Shown: positions 1-8,941, numbered from the stretch's first letter. The stretch: DNA of 64,000 bases from Konateibacter massiliensis (GCF_900184995.1 NZ_LT860099.1:2422332-2486331), one strand, 5' to 3'. The notes: generated by a model from the letters alone, not told the origin. Made by a program: numbers and translations.

Positions 1-635
1 CCATGTACTCCTTCATCTCCCATATCAACGGGCTCTAAGGAACCTGCATATGCTATTTTTCCCGGTATCAATACCTGAGGAACATGAATATGTCCAAGCG
101 CCACATAGTCAAAGCCCTTCGCTGAAAGCTCTGCCTTGGAAAAAGGAATATGCTTTTCATCGCCGCCGTGGGCAAGCAGAATATTAATCCGGCTCTTATC
201 TCGAATCACAATGTCATTGCAACGGTTTTCTTTTATCTCATAGTGGTCATAGCTCAGCCCGTAAACCTCTGTGTTCAACTCCTCAAAATATATGCTTTCC
301 CCAGTAGGGCTTGCAAGAAAATGAACATGCTTTTCCCACTCAAAGGTCTTGTAGTAGGAGCTTGCCTTGACATGGTCATGGTTGCCCGCAATAAACACCA
401 CCTGCGTGTGTGTAAGCTGGGAAAATATATAATTTAACTCCTTGAGCTCACGCATCAAGGGCTGCCTGTGAAACATATCCCCGGCAATCAAAAGCAAATC
501 TGCCTTTTCCTTCTCGGCAAAGCGGACTACTCTTTCGACCGCCTCCCAAAGCTCTTTTGCCCTGTCAATCTGCCATGTGTTGTCCTGATGCGGGTTCGCA
601 CCCAAATGTGTGTCCGCAATATGCACTATCTTCAA
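1..635 (-). CDS. SbcD/Mre11-like DNA repair exonuclease (N-terminal part, truncated by window edge)
   Basis: Metallophosphoesterase of the SbcD/Mre11/YhaO kind, which trims DNA ends with an SbcC-type ATPase partner. The first 211 codons are inside the window; the C-terminus runs off the left edge. Visible metal-binding motifs in order are ADTHLG near residue 7, AGDMFH near 58, AGNHDH near 92 and LGHIHVPQ near 182. The frame has no ATG near its start: a stop lies eight codons upstream of a TTG at 633-635, which is preceded by a GGGG-containing ribosome site about five bases away, so TTG is taken as the start. The SbcC partner would be expected beyond the left edge. Family call is solid; whether it is SbcD itself or a YhaO-type relative cannot be decided from this part. 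Confidence 0.85.
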   Translation of the reverse strand, partial: MKIVHIADTHLGANPHQDNTWQIDRAKELWEAVERVVRFAEKEKADLLLIAGDMFHRQPLMRELKELNYIFSQLTHTQVVFIAGNHDHVKASSYYKTFEWEKHVHFLASPTGESIYFEELNTEVYGLSYDHYEIKENRCNDIVIRDKSRINILLAHGGDEKHIPFSKAELSAKGFDYVALGHIHVPQVLIPGKIAYAGSLEPVDMGDEGVH

Positions 636-687
636 GTTATCCCCATCCCATCTGCTTCATTATTAATAACTTCATTTCGATTACAAT

Positions 688-1200
688 TTAGTTTTCTTCA
701 CTCTTCCAATGCAGTCTGTGAAGGCTTCCTTCCAGCTCCATATGGTCAAAATTATTCTGTCTGAGCGCTTCATATAAGACGATAGCTGCCGAGTTTGACA
801 GATTGAGAGAACGGATATCTCCTATCATCGGAATGCGAATCGCAGTCTCTTCATTGTTTACAAGAATTTCTTCCGGTATTCCTGCGCTCTCTTTACCAAA
901 CATAATATAGCAGTCCGCCTCGTAGGAAACCTCTGTATACACCTGCTTTGCCTTTGTCGTTGCCATATAGATTTTAGCATTCGGATTCTTCTCCAAAAAG
1001 TCCTCGTAGTTTACATAAGTCGTAACGTCCAAATTCCTCCAGTAATCCATGCCGGAACGCTTGATTGCCTTTTCATTCAGGCTAAAGCCCAAAGGCTCAA
1101 TCAAATGCAGTCTTGTCCCTGTCGCCACGCACGTTCTTCCTATATTTCCCGTATTCGCCGGTATTTCCGGCTCAAATAATACAATGTTCAGCTTTGCCAT
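688..1200 (-). CDS. trmL: tRNA (cytidine(34)-2'-O)-methyltransferase TrmL (SPOUT family)
   Basis: Methylates the ribose of the wobble base of certain leucine tRNAs using S-adenosylmethionine; cytoplasmic. At 170 residues it has the length of the minimal YibK/TrmL SPOUT methyltransferases. It opens with LNIVLFEPEIPANTGNIGRT, typical of the family, and carries the knot motifs near residues 102-107 (FGKESAG) and 123-140 (IPMIGDIRSLNLSNSAAI). The ATG follows GGAG at a good distance. It lies between the aminotransferase gene upstream and the SbcD-like gene downstream, on the same strand, with a stem-loop at 1217-1266 separating it from the upstream operon. Confidence 0.92.
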   Translation of the reverse strand: MAKLNIVLFEPEIPANTGNIGRTCVATGTRLHLIEPLGFSLNEKAIKRSGMDYWRNLDVTTYVNYEDFLEKNPNAKIYMATTKAKQVYTEVSYEADCYIMFGKESAGIPEEILVNNEETAIRIPMIGDIRSLNLSNSAAIVLYEALRQNNFDHMELEGSLHRLHWKSEEN

Positions 1201-1216
1201 TTTTTCTCCTTCATAA

Positions 1217-1266
1217 GCAGGAAAAGGGATATTTCAGAAATCTGTGATCTCTGATACATCCCCTGC
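1217..1266 (-). terminator. Imperfect stem-loop between aminotransferase and trmL
   Basis: Arms at 1226-1241 and 1247-1262 pair over about 16 positions with a few mismatches or wobbles around a five-base loop, with a GCAGG/CCTGC extension at the base. On the minus strand the 3' arm runs into CCCTTTTCCTG, a weak U-tract. It probably attenuates or ends the aminotransferase operon before trmL. Confidence 0.45.
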
Positions 1267-1270
1267 CTTT

Positions 1271-2437
1271 CTATTTACTTCTCAATTTATTTATAAACTT
1301 TTCCAAACGGTCCAAAGCGACCTTTAAATCATCTAATGAATATGCATAGGAAATTCTCAAAAAGCCCTCTCCGCAGTCACCAAAAGCCGTTCCCGGCACG
1401 ACTGCCACCTTCTCTTCCTCCAAGAATCTGGTCGCAAACTCGTCTGAGGTCATACCAAATTCCTTGATGCAAGGGAATACATAAAAGGCACCATACGGCT
1501 CAAAGCACTCTAAGTTCATTTCCTTAAAGCGATGCATCAGATATCTTCTTCTCTGATTGTAAGCCTCTCTCATCTCCTCGACGTCCTTATCGCCGTTTCG
1601 AAGAGCCTCCACAGCCGCATACTGACTGTTTGTCGGTGCACACATAATCGCAAACTGATGAAGCTTTGTCATCTGCTCAATAATAAGCTCCGGTCCGCAG
1701 GCATATCCAAGGCGCCAGCCTGTCATCGCATAGGCTTTGGAAAAACCGTTGATGACAATCGTTCTATCCCACATTCCCGGCAAAGAAGCGATGGACACAT
1801 GCGTCGCGCCATATGTAAGTTCTGAGTAGATTTCATCTGACATGACAAAGATATCCTTCTCAATGATAACCTCTGCGATTTCCTCCAACTCCTCCTTCGT
1901 CATGGTTGCCCCTGTCGGGTTATTCGGAAACGGAAGAATGAGTACTTTCGTTTTATCGGTGATGTTTGCAAGTAACTCCTCTTTTGTTAATTTAAACTGA
2001 TTCTCAGCCTTTAATTCAATGACAACCGGCTTTGCATCTGCCAAAATTGCACACGGAAGATAGGATACATAGCTTGGCTGCGGAATTAATACCTCATCTC
2101 CCGGATTAATCATCGCGCGAAGTCCCATATCAATCGCTTCACTTCCGCCTACCGTTACCAAAACCTCGGTGTTGTAATTGTAGGAAAGGTTACACTTTCT
2201 TTTTAAATAATTTGCTATCTCAATTTTCAGCTCTTTCAGCCCTGCGTTGGAGGTGTAGAAGGTTCTTCCCTTTTCCAAGGAGTAGATGCCTTCCTCTCTG
2301 ATATGCCAAGGTGTGTCAAAATCCGGCTCACCTACACCAAGAGAAATTGCGTCCTTCATCTCACTTACAACATCGAAAAACTTTCTAATTCCGGACGGCT
2401 GAATTTGCACTGCTTTATCTGATAATGGATTTCTCAA
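1271..2437 (-). CDS. PLP-dependent aminotransferase, class I/II (aromatic/AraT-PatA type)
   Basis: Fold type I aminotransferase of 388 residues, the usual length. The PLP site is clear: PNNPTG at 171-176, Asp201 in MSDEIYSELTY, Lys234 in INGFSKAYAMTGWRLGYA as Schiff-base lysine, and Arg242 as phosphate ligand. Substrate is not readable from sequence; close families use aromatic or branched amino acids. The start is a TTG that overlaps the stop of the upstream Lrp gene (TTGA), with a GGTGA ribosome site; no internal Met fits before residue 27. It is the last gene of a three-gene overlapping operon (AIR-synthase-like, Lrp, aminotransferase), so the Lrp protein plausibly senses the amino acid handled here. 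Confidence 0.88.
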   Translation of the reverse strand: MRNPLSDKAVQIQPSGIRKFFDVVSEMKDAISLGVGEPDFDTPWHIREEGIYSLEKGRTFYTSNAGLKELKIEIANYLKRKCNLSYNYNTEVLVTVGGSEAIDMGLRAMINPGDEVLIPQPSYVSYLPCAILADAKPVVIELKAENQFKLTKEELLANITDKTKVLILPFPNNPTGATMTKEELEEIAEVIIEKDIFVMSDEIYSELTYGATHVSIASLPGMWDRTIVINGFSKAYAMTGWRLGYACGPELIIEQMTKLHQFAIMCAPTNSQYAAVEALRNGDKDVEEMREAYNQRRRYLMHRFKEMNLECFEPYGAFYVFPCIKEFGMTSDEFATRFLEEEKVAVVPGTAFGDCGEGFLRISYAYSLDDLKVALDRLEKFINKLRSK

Positions 2438-2919
2438 GGTGTCACCAGCATCCTTTCATCTGAATTGTTTTTCTGTACCATAACGGTTCCGTGGTCCTTA
2501 TATTTCTTCAGGACAAAATGAGTTGCCGTGCTAAGTACGGAATCAAGGGTTGACAGCTTCTCAGAGACAAACATGGATACGTCTCTTAAATTCTTCTCCT
2601 CCAAGGTTACAAGCAAATCATAACCGCCTGAAATCAGGTATACGGCACGAACCTCCGGATAGTTATAAATTCTCTCCGCAATCTTGTCAAAGCCCTGTCC
2701 TCTCATTGGGGTTACCTTTACTTCAATCAACGCCGTCACTTTCTCGGTTGACGTCTTATCCCAGTCAATTAAAGTATGGTAGCCGCATATCACGCGCTCT
2801 TTTTCCATCTCTGCCACTTCATTGGCAATAACAGCTTCCTCGACACCCAAAATAATTGAAAGCTCATGCAAATCAATTTTACTATTCTTTTCGATAAAAG
2901 TTAAAATTGTCTCTCTCAT
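2434..2919 (-). CDS. Lrp/AsnC family transcriptional regulator
   Basis: A 161-residue regulator with an N-terminal winged helix-turn-helix (about residues 5-55, containing IDLHELSIILGVEE and ERVICGYHTLIDWDK) and a C-terminal RAM/AsnC ligand-binding domain (about 64-140, with VRAVYLISGGYDLLVTLE). These proteins form octamers or dimers and sense amino acids. The start ATG overlaps the previous stop (ATGA) and its stop overlaps the next start, so it is translationally coupled in the middle of the AIR-synthase-like/Lrp/aminotransferase operon. Likely local regulator of that operon, by context only. Confidence 0.9.
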   Translation of the reverse strand: MRETILTFIEKNSKIDLHELSIILGVEEAVIANEVAEMEKERVICGYHTLIDWDKTSTEKVTALIEVKVTPMRGQGFDKIAERIYNYPEVRAVYLISGGYDLLVTLEEKNLRDVSMFVSEKLSTLDSVLSTATHFVLKKYKDHGTVMVQKNNSDERMLVTP

Positions 2920-3926
2920 ATTTGCTTCTCCAATCTCTCTTCACTATTTACGTTATATATTTCGTCTGCTTTAGGCGGCTCTAAAAATCTTCTCTCGTCC
3001 TCATTCACCACAACCCGGTCTTTTCCTCTTGTGGTCTTTCCAACCACAGCGGCATGAATTCCTTGCCTTTCCAACTCCCGCACCAAATCGTGACCGTTGT
3101 CACATGCGATGAGCATGGAGCCGCTTGAGATAAGACAATATGGATTTAGGTTAAAAAACTCGCAGACTTCTACTGTCTCCTGCCTAATTGGTATCTTTTT
3201 TAGGTCGATTTCCAGTCCGACGCCAGATGCTTCCGCCATTTCCCAAAGAGCACCGTATATCCCGCCCTCCGTTACGTCATGCATTGCACTAACGCCAGAC
3301 TTAACGGCTGCGGCGGCCTCTTTCATCACCGAAATATATTGATCAAAGTTCTTCGCTGTTTCCACAAGAAATTTAGGGTATTTTGTTAAAAGAGCTTCTT
3401 CGTGTTCCTTTGCTAAAATAGAAGTGCCCTCCAAGCCAATCCACTTCGTGACAACAATATCCTGCCCCGGTCTTGCTCCCCCGGTGGATATCATCTTTCC
3501 GTTTCTTACTTTTCCGACACCTGCAACACTGATAATAGGCTGGTTTACGGCTTTTGTAATCTCCGTATGCCCGCCCATCACCTGTATATTTAATTGAGCG
3601 CAGGTTTCCTCCACCTGCTCCATCATTTCCTTTAAATCCGATTCATAAGTATCCTCCGGCAAAAGCACAGTCAGCATAATACCCACCGGCTCTGCTCCTG
3701 CGGAAGCTAAGTCGTTTGCAGTGACATGCACAGACAAAGAACCGATATCCTTCACCGTTCCGGTGATGGGATCAGTTGAGATGACAAAGGTTTCATCCGG
3801 TGCAAGCCTTATTGCAGCACAGTCTTCGCCTACACCTGCACCCAATACGACTTCCTCTCTCTTTGTCCTTATCTGTTTAAATACGGAACGTTTTAATACA
3901 TTTTCCGGTACTTTTCCTACTTTCAT
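2916..3926 (-). CDS. AIR synthase-related / HypE-like protein
   Basis: Member of the PurM/HypE/ThiL/SelD ATP-binding superfamily, 336 residues. The N-terminal half carries GAGVGEDCAAIRL near residue 30 and DLASAGAEPVGIMLT near 75; GGHTEITKAVNQPIISV near 118 and the C-terminal MHDVTEGGIYGALWEMAEA near 216 follow. This resembles hydrogenase maturation factor HypE, but the C-terminal -PRIC carbamoyl-acceptor cysteine of HypE is absent (the protein ends SEERLEKQI), and no hydrogenase genes are in the window. The reaction is therefore unknown. I chose the ATG at 3924-3926, eight bases after GGAG, over a GTG three codons upstream. It is first in the operon with the Lrp regulator and aminotransferase. 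Confidence 0.8.
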   Translation of the reverse strand: MKVGKVPENVLKRSVFKQIRTKREEVVLGAGVGEDCAAIRLAPDETFVISTDPITGTVKDIGSLSVHVTANDLASAGAEPVGIMLTVLLPEDTYESDLKEMMEQVEETCAQLNIQVMGGHTEITKAVNQPIISVAGVGKVRNGKMISTGGARPGQDIVVTKWIGLEGTSILAKEHEEALLTKYPKFLVETAKNFDQYISVMKEAAAAVKSGVSAMHDVTEGGIYGALWEMAEASGVGLEIDLKKIPIRQETVEVCEFFNLNPYCLISSGSMLIACDNGHDLVRELERQGIHAAVVGKTTRGKDRVVVNEDERRFLEPPKADEIYNVNSEERLEKQI

Positions 3927-3966
3927 GTTATGCACTCCAAACTAAAGTCTTCAGCTTCTTTTTATT

Positions 3967-5499
3967 TTACTGTCCCGCTGCTGCTGCCGCTGCTTCAGCT
4001 GCCGCTTGTGCCTCAGCCTGTGCAGACAATGCTGCTGCCTGATTTACAATTCCTGCAAGGCTGTCTATTGTTGCTGTCACTGTTGCAGGGTCGTTTGTCG
4101 CAACCGCCGCTGCAAGCACTCCGATAGAGCCCTCATCGCCCCATGCGGTTCCCACTGATATATATGCAGGCTCTGCCTTATAGGAGCTTGAATTTACTTC
4201 TGTTACCTCTGTCTCTTTTCCGTCCACATATACATGCTTATGCAACTTTGCCTTATAGCCTATGTGTGCGGACTGTGTCTGCTTTTGCTGTCCGAATAAC
4301 AATGTTGCATCCAATGCGTATTTTGCGCCCGTAGGCTCTGTTGTTGATAAAGTCTCGCTGACATATTTTATCGTACGGTTTGACGGTCTTTCTTCATCTC
4401 CATAGATAGTAAATGTAATCTGCTTTCCTGATGTAGCGGATTCTATATAAAGCGGGGCATTTGTTGTATTCGTAAACTTGAAGTCCTTTCCCGCTGATTC
4501 TGCAATTGCTGCATCGGCAGATGGGTCTACATATCCGACAATCATCGAATGATTGTGTCTTTCCTCTACCTGAAGCTCTGCCAAAAGTACTGCATTGTAT
4601 AAAGTCGTCGATACCTGGCAAATACCTCCGCCCAAGCTGTCTACCACCTGTCCCTGTAAGTAGGAGCCTGCCAGATAGTATCCGTTTTCCTCTGAAAAAG
4701 GAGCTATTGTACTAACCGTAGAAAATGTCTCTCCCGGAAATAACACGGTTCCGTTTACCAGTCTTGCACCATTCTCTACATTGGCAGATCTTGCTGTGCC
4801 TGAAGTAGAATAGCTTGTCGTAAAGGTTCCGAGTACATCTGTAACCTTCTCAAAATCTTCTGTTGTAGCCTTTGGCTGTACCAATTCCACAGAGAGCTCA
4901 ATACTTGTATCTTCCTTATTCCATGCTGCCAGATCTTCCTTTACCAGTTTGGCAGATGCAGAAACATCAACGCCTAGACCGGTCTGTCCCGCAGTCACTA
5001 CAAATTTTCCTTTTTCTCTCTTTAGGGATGCCTCTACCGGCTCCACATCAAAAGCGAGACATTTCTCATTGATTACGCTTTCGATTGCAGCATCATCAAA
5101 CGCTATCTCAAGGACATACTCCTTGTTTTCCCGTTCCAAATCCTTCAAAGCCTTGTATCTTTGAATGATATTTCCTGTTTTTCCAAGGTTTACTGCTTCT
5201 TCCACAACGTCTAAGTTGGTTACGTTCATGCCAAGCTCGTCGGCACTTACCGCCACGTTGTTCGTATCAATAACAAAGGTTATCTCCTTTGCTTTGAGCT
5301 CATCAACATAACTGTTTACGGCATTCTCTGCCTCTTCCTTCGTCATGCCGGAAACATTGATTCCTTCAATGTAAACACCGTTGCTGATTGTAGGATCAGA
5401 CGAATTCGCAGATGCCTGCACATGTACGTTGATTCCGAATGCTATTGCCGCAATAGCAAGCATACAGATTAAAGACATTACTATTTTCTTTATTTTCAT
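3967..5499 (-). CDS. VanW family protein with peptidoglycan-binding repeats
   Basis: Exported 510-residue protein. A signal peptide or membrane anchor occupies residues 1-30 (KKIVMSLICMLAIAAIAFG). A YkuD-type peptidoglycan-binding-4 region follows (about 45-225), then the VanW core near 245-370 with FPGETFSTVSTIAPFSEENG and GGGICQVSTTLYNAVL. A beta-rich G5-like tail comes next, then an alanine/glutamine-rich low-complexity end. VanW proteins accompany vancomycin-resistance clusters but are widespread in Clostridia with a presumed cell-wall role; the biochemical function is not known. The start used lies seven bases after GAGG. A longer frame upstream would overlap the small membrane peptide gene and is rejected. 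No van genes are nearby. Confidence 0.87.
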   Translation of the reverse strand: MKIKKIVMSLICMLAIAAIAFGINVHVQASANSSDPTISNGVYIEGINVSGMTKEEAENAVNSYVDELKAKEITFVIDTNNVAVSADELGMNVTNLDVVEEAVNLGKTGNIIQRYKALKDLERENKEYVLEIAFDDAAIESVINEKCLAFDVEPVEASLKREKGKFVVTAGQTGLGVDVSASAKLVKEDLAAWNKEDTSIELSVELVQPKATTEDFEKVTDVLGTFTTSYSTSGTARSANVENGARLVNGTVLFPGETFSTVSTIAPFSEENGYYLAGSYLQGQVVDSLGGGICQVSTTLYNAVLLAELQVEERHNHSMIVGYVDPSADAAIAESAGKDFKFTNTTNAPLYIESATSGKQITFTIYGDEERPSNRTIKYVSETLSTTEPTGAKYALDATLLFGQQKQTQSAHIGYKAKLHKHVYVDGKETEVTEVNSSSYKAEPAYISVGTAWGDEGSIGVLAAAVATNDPATVTATIDSLAGIVNQAAALSAQAEAQAAAEAAAAAAGQ

Positions 5500-5587
5500 A
5501 ATACATTCCTCTTTACTAATGACTGATTCTATCACATTTTTTGACTTTTGCCTATGGATTGCGATAAAAAATTTATTGTTTCCTCTT

Positions 5588-5692
5588 CTATAATGCAGGT
5601 AGTACAACTGCCAACACCATAGATAATACTAATAAAATAACGATAATACTTGAAATCGTTCTTTTCGTCTTCGTACTATTGAAATTGATCAT
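5588..5692 (-). CDS. 34-residue single-pass membrane peptide (Prli42/DUF4044-like)
   Basis: A short gene with a near-ideal ribosome site (GGAGG, seven bases before ATG). The product starts MINFNSTKTKRTIS, a polar and basic head, and continues as one hydrophobic helix rich in I, L and V that ends at PAL. Length, charge layout and the positively charged head before a single helix resemble the small membrane proteins called Prli42 (DUF4044) that tether stressosomes in Firmicutes; that assignment is a resemblance only. It stands alone between the VanW gene downstream (stop to ATG 88 bases) and the exonuclease gene upstream. A monocistronic transcript is likely. Confidence 0.6.
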   Translation of the reverse strand: MINFNSTKTKRTISSIIVILLVLSMVLAVVLPAL

Positions 5693-5847
5693 AATTGCCT
5701 CCTTTTGCTACTTCTAATTTATAAAATCCCTGAAAGGTGCCATATTCTACGTGGTTTGGGAAAATTGAATCTAATGCCAATCATATCAGAAAAATTTCTC
5801 TAGAGTGTTTAGATTATATTACAATTTCATTAAATAATTAGGAATCA

Positions 5848-6558
5848 CTAACTAATTCTCCCATGCTGGAGAATAATACCGTCTATTATTCTGGACGCCT
5901 CATTTTTTGTTAAGCTGTCAAGCTGGACAGTTAAACTTATTTTATGATATTTAATCAAATCATTCAAGTATATTTTTTGTCTCGCTGTGATTGGGCTCTC
6001 TCTTTTTACCTCATAGTTTAACTGGAATGGTTCAAACGCTCCCTCATTTCCCGAATAAAACTGTTTTAATAATATCTGATATACCTCGCTTGCGGCGATG
6101 GCATCGTAATAAGCTCGATGCTTGTTCGTCTGCTCAATCTGATAATACTCACACAGGCTCTCAAGCGACCGTTTTTCAAGCTCCGGCAGAAATCTTCTGG
6201 CGAGCTTTAAGGTATCAATGCCTTTTCTCTCAAAAGGATAGGCATGATTCACCGCAGCCTTTTTCATAAAGCTGTAATCAAAGGGTATGTTGTGCCCTAG
6301 CAAAATATCGTCCCCGCAAAAGTCCATAAATTCCGCAAGAACCGTTTCAAGCGCCTCGCCCGCCTCCATCATCTCCTGCGTGATTCCCGTAAGGCTGATG
6401 ATATTTTGCGGCAAATCGGTTTTGGCGTTTACAATCTTTCCGTAAGTCTCCACTATCTTGCCGTCCTGAATGCGCGCTGCCCCTATCTCTATGATTCTTG
6501 CGAATTTAGGGTTTAATCCAGTTGTTTCCAAATCTAATGCAATATATGAATTTATCAT
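5848..6558 (-). CDS. DEDD-type 3'-5' exonuclease (PolC/epsilon-like)
   Basis: Exonuclease of the DnaQ/PolC proofreading superfamily, 236 residues. The metal-binding acidic residues are in ALDLETTGLNP (Asp9, Glu11), LLGHNIPFDYSF near 90 and NKHRAYYDAIAAS near 140 (His and Asp of the DEDDh type). A C-terminal segment of roughly 60 residues (from about 175) is not part of the nuclease fold and is unassigned. The ATG at 6556-6558 overlaps the stop of the endonuclease III gene (ATGA) and follows an AGGAAT site, so it is coupled to nth. It is the last gene of the alpha-galactosidase/radical SAM/nth/exonuclease run. Confidence 0.85.
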   Translation of the reverse strand: MINSYIALDLETTGLNPKFARIIEIGAARIQDGKIVETYGKIVNAKTDLPQNIISLTGITQEMMEAGEALETVLAEFMDFCGDDILLGHNIPFDYSFMKKAAVNHAYPFERKGIDTLKLARRFLPELEKRSLESLCEYYQIEQTNKHRAYYDAIAASEVYQILLKQFYSGNEGAFEPFQLNYEVKRESPITARQKIYLNDLIKYHKISLTVQLDSLTKNEASRIIDGIILQHGRIS

Positions 6559-7211
6559 TTCTTTATTCCTCTTTTTTTCGCCGGTTTTTGGTTGTACTCC
6601 ACACAGTATTTTTGCAGGAAGCACTCCTCGCATTTTGGTGATCTCGCAAAACAGATATCCCGCCCGAAGGTGATGATTTGAATATTATATAAAATCCAGT
6701 GCTCCTTTGGCAGCACCTTCATAAGTTCATACTCAATCTTTTCGGGATCGTCCTCTGCCGTAAAGCCAAGACGCTTTGAAATCCGCTTGACATGGGTATC
6801 TACCACAATGCTCGGCTCATTGTAAATATTTCCGCGGATTACATTGGCAGTTTTTCTTCCCACACCCGCCAATGAGGTAAGCTCCTCAATCGTTCGCGGA
6901 ACCTCGCCGTGAAACTCTAACATCAGCCTTTGGCAGCACGCGATAATGTTTTTTGCCTTATTGTGATAAAATCCGGTTGTCTTGATATCCTTCTCAAGTT
7001 CCTCCAAATCCGCATTCGCAAATTTTTCAATTGAGTCATACTTTTGAAACAAATCCTTTGTCACAATGTTGACTCTCGCATCGGTGCACTGTGCGCTGAG
7101 TATCGTCGCAACCAAAAGCTGCCACGGCGTCTCATGCGTCAAATAGCATTTATATTCGGTTGTATACACCTCATCTAAAAGTGCCAGTATTTCGGCTGTT
7201 CTCTTTTTCAT
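6555..7211 (-). CDS. nth: Endonuclease III (DNA glycosylase/AP lyase)
   Basis: Removes oxidised pyrimidines and cuts abasic DNA by beta-elimination. All expected residues are present at the same numbers as in the E. coli enzyme: catalytic Lys120 in the helix-hairpin-helix LTSLAGVGRKTANVI, Asp138 in IVVDTHVKRIS, and the [4Fe-4S] ligands Cys187, Cys194, Cys197 and Cys203. Its 218 residues match the family. The start overlaps the stop of the radical SAM gene upstream and its stop overlaps the exonuclease start, so three or four genes are coupled in translation. Confidence 0.96.
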   Translation of the reverse strand: MKKRTAEILALLDEVYTTEYKCYLTHETPWQLLVATILSAQCTDARVNIVTKDLFQKYDSIEKFANADLEELEKDIKTTGFYHNKAKNIIACCQRLMLEFHGEVPRTIEELTSLAGVGRKTANVIRGNIYNEPSIVVDTHVKRISKRLGFTAEDDPEKIEYELMKVLPKEHWILYNIQIITFGRDICFARSPKCEECFLQKYCVEYNQKPAKKRGIKK

Positions 7212-8941
7212 TCTATCCCACCTGCTATCTGTGTAAACGCTTCATATGTGAGCGGGTTCCTCTTATTATAATCAAACAGAACCATGACCTTGCCCTCTGC
7301 CTGTGTAAGCTGCAGTGCCTTGGCAGAGAACACTTCCATATGGGTCATTTTGCTAATCTGTTTCCAATGATAGTCCTCATAGCCCAAAAGATATTTTCTT
7401 TCGGTCTCCTCCCGCCTATAAAATTCTTTGATTTTTTCCTTGTATCCACTCAAATCCGCCGCCCAATTCGGTCTGGACTTTAGGTTTTCCCGCAAATACA
7501 AATCATATATTAAACGTTCTTTATATATATCGACATTTTTTTCGTCAACTATAACCGCAAATTCAAGTAAAATTTCATATCTTGTCATTCTGGACTGGCT
7601 GATGCCTGCATAACCCTTTTCTTCGTAGAAATCGCCCAACGTCCGGTACAAGTCAAACGGCGTGTCAAAGCTTTGGATTAACAGCTCAAGCGTTTGGGTA
7701 AACTGGTTGCTGTTGTAGTAAAGCTCCACCATCTCCTCCACCTTTTTTATCTGGAGAAGCTCATCGTAATTCAGCCATTTTGTGTAAAGCACCTCATACA
7801 CGGGATTGGAGTGGTATACGATGCCGTATTCCTCTGCCTTCCTATGCATATTAGAGCCTTTTAACACCTTTAAAAACCCAAGCTGTAATTGCTCCGGCTG
7901 CAAAGCGTACACATCATTAAAGGATTTTCGAAAGCTCTCATATCCCTCGTAAGGAAGTCCTGCAATCAGATCAAGATGCTGGTGAATATTTTGAAAAGAA
8001 TTAATTTTTTCTACCACAACTTTTAAAGCAGAAAAATCCATCGCTCTGTCAATTTCGCGGATGGTCTGCTCGTTTGTCGACTGTACACCGATTTCCAACT
8101 GAATCAGACCGGGGCGCAGCTTGGACATAAGCTCCAAGTCCTCCTCGGTCAGCAAATCTGCTCCGATTTCAAAATGAAAGTTTGTAACTTGGTTGTCATT
8201 TTCAGCCAAGTATGTCCATATCTCTCTCGAATGCTTGGCATTACAGTTAAACGTTCTGTCTACAAATTTCACCTGCGGTACCTTATGCTCCATAAAAAAG
8301 GCAAGCTCCTCCTTCACAAGAGAGGTACTTCGAAACCTCACTTTTTTATCAATGGAAGAAAGACAATAGCTGCAAGAAAACGGACAGCCACGGCTTGTCT
8401 CATAGTAGATAATCTTATTTTGGAACCGCTCCAAATCCGTGTAGCAAAAAGGAATCTCGTCCAGATTCATCAACTTTTGCGGCGGATTTGTCGCGATGCT
8501 GCCTGAGTCTTTTCGGAACACAATTCCTCTGATATACGCAAGTTCACTGCTCTTTTCGATATAATGCGCTGACAATTCAAGGAAGGTCTTTTCACCTTCC
8601 CCGTACATAATTCCCGTTATATGCTGCATTCCCTCCAAAAGGGCGGAGGCATCATAAGATACCTCCGGTCCGCCAAGCCAAATCGGAACACTTGGAAGAA
8701 GCTTGTTTAAATCCATTGTTATTTCTTTCACATACTGAAAGTTCCAGATATAGCAGGAAATCGCCACCATATCAGGTTTTTTCTTATAGATTTCCTCCAG
8801 TATATAATCCTGCCGATGGTTGATTGTAAACTCTGCTATCTCAATCTCATCTGCATATTTTGAAGCATAAGCCTTTAAATTATGCACAGCAAGGTTCGAA
8901 TGTATATATTTTGCATTGATTGCCACTAATAAAATTTTCAT
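7208..8941 (-). CDS. B12-binding radical SAM protein with DUF4080 C-terminus
   Basis: A 577-residue protein with an N-terminal Rossmann-like B12-binding fold (about 1-125, KILLVAINAKYIHSNLAV and VPIWLGGPEVSYDA). A radical SAM barrel follows, with the cluster motif Cys186-x3-Cys190-x2-Cys193 in ETSRGCPFSCSYC, then an approximately 200-residue C-terminal region typical of DUF4080 proteins. Members of this family are common in Clostridia and have no established substrate. It overlaps the alpha-galactosidase gene upstream and nth downstream by four bases each. The N-terminus lacks the classic DxHxxG cobalamin motif, so base-off cobalamin binding is uncertain. Confidence 0.85.
   Translation of the reverse strand: MKILLVAINAKYIHSNLAVHNLKAYASKYADEIEIAEFTINHRQDYILEEIYKKKPDMVAISCYIWNFQYVKEITMDLNKLLPSVPIWLGGPEVSYDASALLEGMQHITGIMYGEGEKTFLELSAHYIEKSSELAYIRGIVFRKDSGSIATNPPQKLMNLDEIPFCYTDLERFQNKIIYYETSRGCPFSCSYCLSSIDKKVRFRSTSLVKEELAFFMEHKVPQVKFVDRTFNCNAKHSREIWTYLAENDNQVTNFHFEIGADLLTEEDLELMSKLRPGLIQLEIGVQSTNEQTIREIDRAMDFSALKVVVEKINSFQNIHQHLDLIAGLPYEGYESFRKSFNDVYALQPEQLQLGFLKVLKGSNMHRKAEEYGIVYHSNPVYEVLYTKWLNYDELLQIKKVEEMVELYYNSNQFTQTLELLIQSFDTPFDLYRTLGDFYEEKGYAGISQSRMTRYEILLEFAVIVDEKNVDIYKERLIYDLYLRENLKSRPNWAADLSGYKEKIKEFYRREETERKYLLGYEDYHWKQISKMTHMEVFSAKALQLTQAEGKVMVLFDYNKRNPLTYEAFTQIAGGIE

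Noticed and set aside
3967-4030. Alanine/glutamine-rich end of the VanW protein as a frameshift artefact
   Set aside because: The low-complexity tail keeps the same frame and codon style as the rest and ends at a normal stop; such tails occur in exported proteins.
3967-5499. VanW gene as part of a vancomycin-resistance cluster
   Set aside because: No vanH, vanA/B, vanX, vanY or vanRS genes are nearby; single VanW genes are common in Clostridia.
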